From assembly GCA_031308135.1 (NCBI GenBank), contig JAHLJT010000631.1:229831318-229895317 (forward strand): DNA of 64,000 nucleotides, in the 5' to 3' direction. The translations under genes and the position numbers were made by a program. Source of the DNA: Acheta domesticus (Eukaryota; Arthropoda; Insecta; Orthoptera; Gryllidae). Below are positions 58,500 to 64,000 of the stretch, one piece after another. Below the pieces are notes generated by a model, which was given only the letters and a program-made list of their open reading frames with translations, was not told the DNA's origin and made no database searches. Each line of letters starts with the position of its first letter. Positions within the stretch are counted from its first letter, which is position 1.

Positions 58500-60200
58500 A
58501 AAAAGTGGTCAGGAACTTCAGTTCTCTTATTTTGTTTCAATCGTACGTTTTTTTCAGAATTATAGACAGTTGAAAAAAATTAGAAAGATGTGACATCGAA
58601 AACTATTTTAAGGCTCGTCTATGGTATTCCTTGCGATTATTGATTCGTTAGCATGTACTCGTAGAATGAAATCTGTAGTGAAATTACTATTTCTGTTAAA
58701 TTGGTCTGCGATGTTATAAATAAACTCTCATACTGATACACAAACTAGAAAAGGCAGATGTATTGTGTTTGAATATCTTAGAAGGATACGTAAAGAATTA
58801 AACTGCGAATATAGTATTGCAGCTTCCACAATTTTGCAGCTAGAAGTTTCTCCCAACGGAGTTTCTAGTGAGAATTGTATTCATTGCCAAGGTTCATTGT
58901 CAATTATTTATATTTTTATCACTTCCAAAGATTTCTCCCTAATGCGCCATTATGAGAGCTAAGAAGCAATTACGAGAGAAAGCAATAAAAACTGTTGAGC
59001 GACTTCAATGGTAGAAGTCTTTGCTTTTTTATGAATGAATTTTCATTAGTAATGCAGATACGATGCATTCCATTTCATTGCTTACAATGAATCAAGACTT
59101 GCAGCCTCTCCAAGATATAAAATACACCGCAAAAATAATATCTACCGATACTTCATTCAAGTATATTACATAGAGATTTATTTACATTCTACTGTATTTC
59201 CTCATTAAGTACCCGTATGTGTGGCCCTGATTTTTTCACCTGATTTTAAACGCAATTATAAGAAGTATAAGAATAAGGTTACAACAGTTTTTTCAAGAAA
59301 ATTGTAAATAAAAATAAGTTCTGAAGAAAAACTCTCAGTGTCCATCAATAGGAAAAGAAATCAAGAGAATAACGAAGTAAAAAACAACAACAAGCAATAC
59401 GGAATATAAAATATAGGAAACATTGACAATCCTTAAAAAATACCCACGCAGAATACTTGTATTTAACGTGAAATTGTCCATCATATTTCGGAAATCTCAC
59501 AAATTTTACAAACGAGAACAAAATTACAATTCTGAAAAAAAAATAATGCCATGAAAGGTAAATTTCGTGAAGAAAAGATTAATTTATGGCGAAAGAAGGA
59601 AGATCTCGCAAAAGCAGTCTTCTTTCGCTGGAGCCAACTGCGCAGTGGCAGATCTCTCCCCGCCGTCAGACAGCGCCTGGGGCCGGCGCGCGTGGGCAGA
59701 GCCGAGCCCGTTTCCTGCTCGTCCGTAACGAGTGAACGAACGGGAAACGAACTGGAGACGGGGACTGCAATGGCCACTACTACAACGGTACAAATTGCCA
59801 TGCCCTGGGCGTGGTTCAACAGATGGACTATTAAGGTCGCCCATGAGACGGTGTTGAGATGCTGAGAGCAGCAACGGTAGGTGGTTTCAGTGGGTGGGAG
59901 TGATGGTATACACGTTCGTTATGTTAGTCTGAAACGTGGAGACATGGCGTATGCTTTCCCTCACCACTTTTGAAGTTTCGCTCTCGACCATGCTTTGGGG
60001 TTGGAGGCAGAAGAGGGCGGAGGATTTCATGCATGTTAATGGAGAATGGGTCGGGAGAAAATAAAATGAATAACGAAAGGCTCGGGGGAAATGGTAGAAT
60101 GCTTTGAAAATATGATAATAAGTTTTTCTCACCTCTCGCACCATATGGAGCGACATGAATTTGCATCTCGCTAATTTGAGAAAGGGTAATATGCTGTGAA
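58500..60200. other. Unassigned sequence with a GC-rich patch
   Basis: 59640-59780 is CpG-rich. Frames of about 100 codons occur on both strands but resemble no family. Confidence 0.45.
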
Positions 60201-60218
60201 TTATAATTATGAGTGATG

Positions 60219-60541
60219 CAGTGGCGTAGCTAGGGGGGGGGGGGGCAGGGGACGGCGCGCCCCGATTGACACCATTCTAGAGGTGACACCAGTGAAATTA
60301 TTTTATAGTTGAAATTATATAATTTAAAGCATTTACTTAAACATTTTATACATTAATATTTAGTTTTCTTAGTATTGGTAGTTTGAAAATTTTATTGTTG
60401 GAATTATATAATTTTTATGGTTTACTTAAAAATTATTATGTTAATTTAATAATTATACATTTAAATCATAAGCATATATTATGATTTAATTGCAATTATA
60501 TTGTAATACTTGTATATTGTATATTGTAATACTGGCCACTG
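60219..60541. mobile_element. CAGTGGCGTAGCTAGG-type MITE, copy 2
   Basis: A 323-bp element starting CAGTGGCGTAGCTAGGGGG and ending TGGCCACTG. Flanking octamers GAGTGATG (60211-60218) and GAGTTATG (60542-60549) differ at one position, supporting an 8-bp hAT-type duplication. The text GACACCATTCTAGAGGTGAC is shared with copy 1 (ACACCATTTTAGGGGTGAC). Confidence 0.8.
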
Positions 60542-60549
60542 GAGTTATG

Positions 60550-61000
60550 ACAATCACACTAGCGAGGATGCCCGGGATGCAGCCGGGACTGCATTGGCAG
60601 GAACTGATTGGGTGATATTGGTAATGTTACTGGCAGTTAAAACTCGATAAGACATCGAAAAAGTGGTACGACTAACTCGCAACAATTCCATTGCTACTCC
60701 ACTGGATATAATTTGTTTTTTACATACTCAGGGCAGACAGGTCACATCGAGGAGTGGAGAAGAGTCACGGCTCCAAAGGTATGATGAGAGGCGAAAGGTT
60801 AGTAGATCCATCTCACTCAGTCTCGAAATATACGTCATGAGAAATATATTACATAAGGCAGAATACGTATTCCTAAAGAGCCTGAGAATAACTGCCGTCA
60901 TAACGTCAGTAATGTAAAAATTAATTGTTATGTAAAAAATTCAAAAGAAAAAAAATGTTTGTTTTATTGAGACTAACATCTGTTCCGGGGATTTAAATTA
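60550..61000. other. Unassigned sequence
   Basis: Nothing recognised. Confidence 0.5.
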
Positions 61001-61004
61001 CGTG

Positions 61005-61270
61005 GTGAAAGCGGCGGGGGCAAGTAACATCGGTGGAGGAGCGGCAAAGGCCTAGCGAGCGACCCGTGATGGCCGAAGGGAAGCGAGGGACGGGGCGGGG
61101 GCGGGGTCAGGGCGACGGTGGCGGCACCCGCGGCCTCCCTCGTTAGCGGCTCCCCACGCGCTCTGCCTCGCTGCAACCGCTGTTCCAGCAGCCGCAGATA
61201 ATGTATGATAATCGGGCTGCCGTACACGAAGTGGATAACTCAGTTAGCTGAGCAAACGCTGCGCTTGGGT
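61005..61270. other. CpG-rich island
   Basis: Contains GGGGCGGGGGCGGGG boxes near 61091-61106 and CAGATAATGTATGATAATCG on its right side. Confidence 0.5.
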
Positions 61271-61279
61271 AGATACAGA

Positions 61280-63105
61280 GTCCGCCGGAGAGCGCCGCAC
61301 AACTTTACAAACTCCTCTGGGAAAGCGTGGTTCTTAAACAGCAGCCTCAACTTTCTTCTAACGCCAAATTCTAAATGCTAACTTTTTGTAAAAGACATAC
61401 TTACAATTTTCAGAAGAAGAGAAAATAGGCAATTCCGTAGGTTTATCGGAATTAATAGTTAATCAAGGTGTATTTCTTAGACTTTATTGTAAGCGATTTT
61501 CTCTCCTCAAAGTTTTTCGCGTCACGAGAACCATGTAGAGAGTTGCTTTCCACAGTTTTATATTTTATAATCAAACAAGAAACTAATGTTATCTAAAACT
61601 AACAAATTAAGTTTTTTTTAATGTTTACATAATTTGATTGTTTGATTTTTGTTTTTTGTTGGTGGTTTCGTTTCACTTTTACTTCTATTGATCTGTTTCA
61701 AAACAGTAGGCTGTCTGACAGGATAAATATATATTCTCCATAAAATAATATTGTCAAATACGCTCAGTCAAATGATTTTACTTTGTGACGAAAAAACAGG
61801 GACAGGCGGTTTTCATTACCATGAACCTCTAAAACATGTATTTCCGGCAAACCCTGGACATTTATTTTTTTACATAGGATTACATACGTTTATCTGTACT
61901 ACGTATGGGAGAGAGTAAAAAGGAGGCGAAGTAGCCACGCTCTAAAGAATGTTTGGTTACAGAAAATGCTTATTTGTGGAAAGATGTCCTCAGACATAGG
62001 TAATGTAATCCAATTTCTTTCGTCAATATTAACACAATAAGCCACACTCTAAATTCGACATCTTATAAAGGTCCTATTCTACATTCTGAACATTGACAGA
62101 ATTATACATGGCATTATCTGATTCAAAAGAATTGAAGGAATTTTCTTATCGCAATACAAAATTATTTTCCCCGCCCTTTTTATTTTAACGGTGATCAAAA
62201 TGACAGAGGTTTTCCAGAGTTAAACCAATAACCGATTAGTGGTCCGAATATCTGTACGCTATTTGTGTATCGACAGAGGTGATAAAAGAGAGGTAGGGAA
62301 AAAACGAACAGTGGTGAAGCGTGATATAAAGTTTGTATAAGCTGGATCATTACCATTCCATACAAGGAGTCACACTTCATGAGACACATTAAGATATTTT
62401 AAATAAGAAATGCATTTCCTTGATGCAATCTATTACGTCCACTGACAGACGTGTGAATTACAAGACATAGCAAAGAACGTAGTTTAGATAAGAAAAAGAA
62501 AGTGAGACCAGTCATGGTCCGGGCGTAGTGAGCGTGCTGTGCATGCGCATGCAAAATGTTTCCCATGACTCATGGACCAAGCGCTCTCTTACCGTCATGG
62601 ACAATACCATTCATGTAGAACGCTTGTGTAAAATGTCACACGTCTTTCGTCATTCTTTCGATTTTTGATAAGAAAATATTTCATATCAGTCATGTCTCTT
62701 CAAGAAAAAGTCATTATCGCTGACAATAGGCTTACCCTGACTACTCTGCGCATTCTATCTTAAAATAAAATTAGCATATTTAAAATTACAATTAGCTGTT
62801 TCTGCCGTAAATTCTTTTCATTTGGACGCCTTTCTTAATGCTACAGCAATGGAATTTTCTCTTCAGAACTGTGCCCTCATTATCACAAAATTATCTAGTA
62901 TCGTCTTACGTGATACCTGACGAGTCATTTTACAGTTCTCTAACTCCTTAATTGTTTGCATGCAACCCATATAAATAACATTGTAAGAAAATAATATTCT
63001 AATTCATAAAAATCCTGTACTCTTAAAAATCGTACGCAATGGTTCATAAGAACGGTTATTTTACTCAAACAAAAATCGTTGAAAATATTTCAAGCACTGA
63101 ACAAG
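61280..63105. other. Unassigned A+T-rich sequence
   Basis: No gene, RNA or repeat recognised. Confidence 0.5.
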
Positions 63106-63109
63106 AGTA

Positions 63110-63300
63110 AACTAAGCGAACGTCGCCTCCCTCCGCGTGCTGCATCTGGACAGAAACAGGCTCGCCGCTGCTTCTTCTCCGTTTGTATACTTCCGCCCGT
63201 CCGAATGACGTACGGCGGAGTGGGAGCGACGGCCCGGAAGCAGCCGAGGGCCACCCCCGCGCACTCGCCCGCGCACCGCCGCAGCTGCCCTCTACGTCAA
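63110..63300. other. GC-rich island
   Basis: CpG-rich block directly left of a palindromic MITE. Frames on both strands are compositional. Confidence 0.45.
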
Positions 63301-63317
63301 CTCTTCTGATTGCCATA

Positions 63318-63475
63318 CTGCGCTTTTCTTAACTCTGCCCCTGACAGGAATCAGCTGTTGACGATTTCATCCAATCGGGAGCTTGAACGTCACCACTGTA
63401 GCGAAATATAAGGTCCCGATTGGATGGCAGCGAAACAGCTGATTCCTGTCAGGGACAAAGTTACGAAAATCGCAG
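63318..63475. mobile_element. Long-TIR MITE, TA-flanked (copy 2)
   Basis: A 158-bp palindrome with arms of about 60 bp (left CTGCGCTTTTCTTAACTCTG..., including CCCTGACAGGAATCAGCTG) and a loop of about 30 bp. TA dinucleotides flank both ends (63316-63317 and 63476-63477). The terminal sequence matches 44751-44979. The TA duplication suggests a Tc1/mariner-like source. Confidence 0.88.
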
Positions 63476-63479
63476 TATA

Positions 63480-64000
63480 ATGCTCATTCACGTACAACCC
63501 GGTCCGCCGACGGATGCTGTTATCCTCCCGCCGCATCCCTCCGCACCTAGCAGGAGTTATCGCACTGCCATCTAATCATTCAGACGTCCGTTCACCGCTC
63601 AAAGCACCAAACAGTCTACCTGCCAGTATTAACTTCCGCATACATCTCTGTTAAAGGTACTATACTCGAAAAAGACGCGCTCGCAAGTCTACTTGTGCCG
63701 GTTGTGTGTTGTGCGAACTATGACGAAAAATAGCAGCGGCCGCAGATGTGCGGGTTGTGTACGGCAGGTCTACGTCAAGCAAGGCTTACCAGTAGCTGCT
63801 TAGATTTAGTCGCTTGGGATAATCCTTTCACTACCACCCGTAATCTCCAGTTCCATTTTTGGGGATATTAAGGAAGGTTTCCTCTCGACCACGGAATGAA
63901 GAGCAGATACCCTATTTGACTCAACTCAAGAGTTGATGTCCCTTTGCTGAGAGGAACCAACCAAGTTCAACTGCCTAAACAGGACGGAGTTGAGAAGGCC
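63480..64000. other. Unassigned sequence at the window end
   Basis: Mixed-composition sequence including an ACTCAACTCAAGAGTTGA inverted repeat near 63921. No gene recognised; a feature could continue beyond the window. Confidence 0.4.

Overview
The window looks like insect nuclear DNA from a large, gene-poor, repeat-rich genome. The background is A+T-rich, one intron-bearing gene is spread over about 7 kb, Jockey-type LINE remnants are present, and there are many short non-autonomous DNA transposons and SINEs. About twenty short CpG-rich islands are scattered through the A+T-rich background. The order cannot be fixed from sequence alone; a hemimetabolous insect is my guess, and it is an inference only. 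There is no sign of prokaryotic organisation.

Only one protein-coding gene is well supported. It is a plus-strand GNAT-fold N-acetyltransferase of the insect arylalkylamine N-acetyltransferase (AANAT-like) type. Its three certain exons are 11960-12198, 14109-14255 and 16091-16404, joined by phase-compatible GT/AG introns. Two phase-compatible upstream exons (9576-9590 and 10578-10660) complete a tentative 265-residue reading frame. Between exon 2 and exon 3 lie four decayed copies of exon 3 and its upstream intron sequence, which I read as relics of a local tandem duplication.

Layout: 0-2 kb holds a GC island and a full-length SINE. 4.1-8.0 kb holds two LINE remnants in opposite orientation. 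9.3-16.8 kb holds the acetyltransferase gene, with a SINE-like element and a hAT MITE (perfect 8-bp target duplication) in its third intron. 19-28 kb is rich in SINE copies, GC islands and foldback elements. 29.6-31.1 kb is a roughly 40-copy 34-bp minisatellite. 36.3-36.7 kb is a purine-rich 18-bp tandem array. 40-45 kb holds two copies of a 0.65-kb DNA element and a cluster of palindromic MITEs. 47.4-47.7 kb is a tandem dimer carrying hammerhead-ribozyme-like pieces. 48.5-49.1 kb is a complete SINE with a 15-bp target duplication. 54.9-55.8 kb is a GC island with a GGT/GGC array. 57-63.5 kb holds several MITEs and islands.

Most long open frames here come from tandem repeats or CpG-rich sequence and are not genes. 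The most interesting items are the exon-duplication relics in the acetyltransferase gene, the hammerhead-like dimer that may be a decayed retrozyme or Penelope-related element, a tRNA-headed SINE family of about 560 bp with eight copies or fragments, and the homogenised dyad-containing minisatellite.
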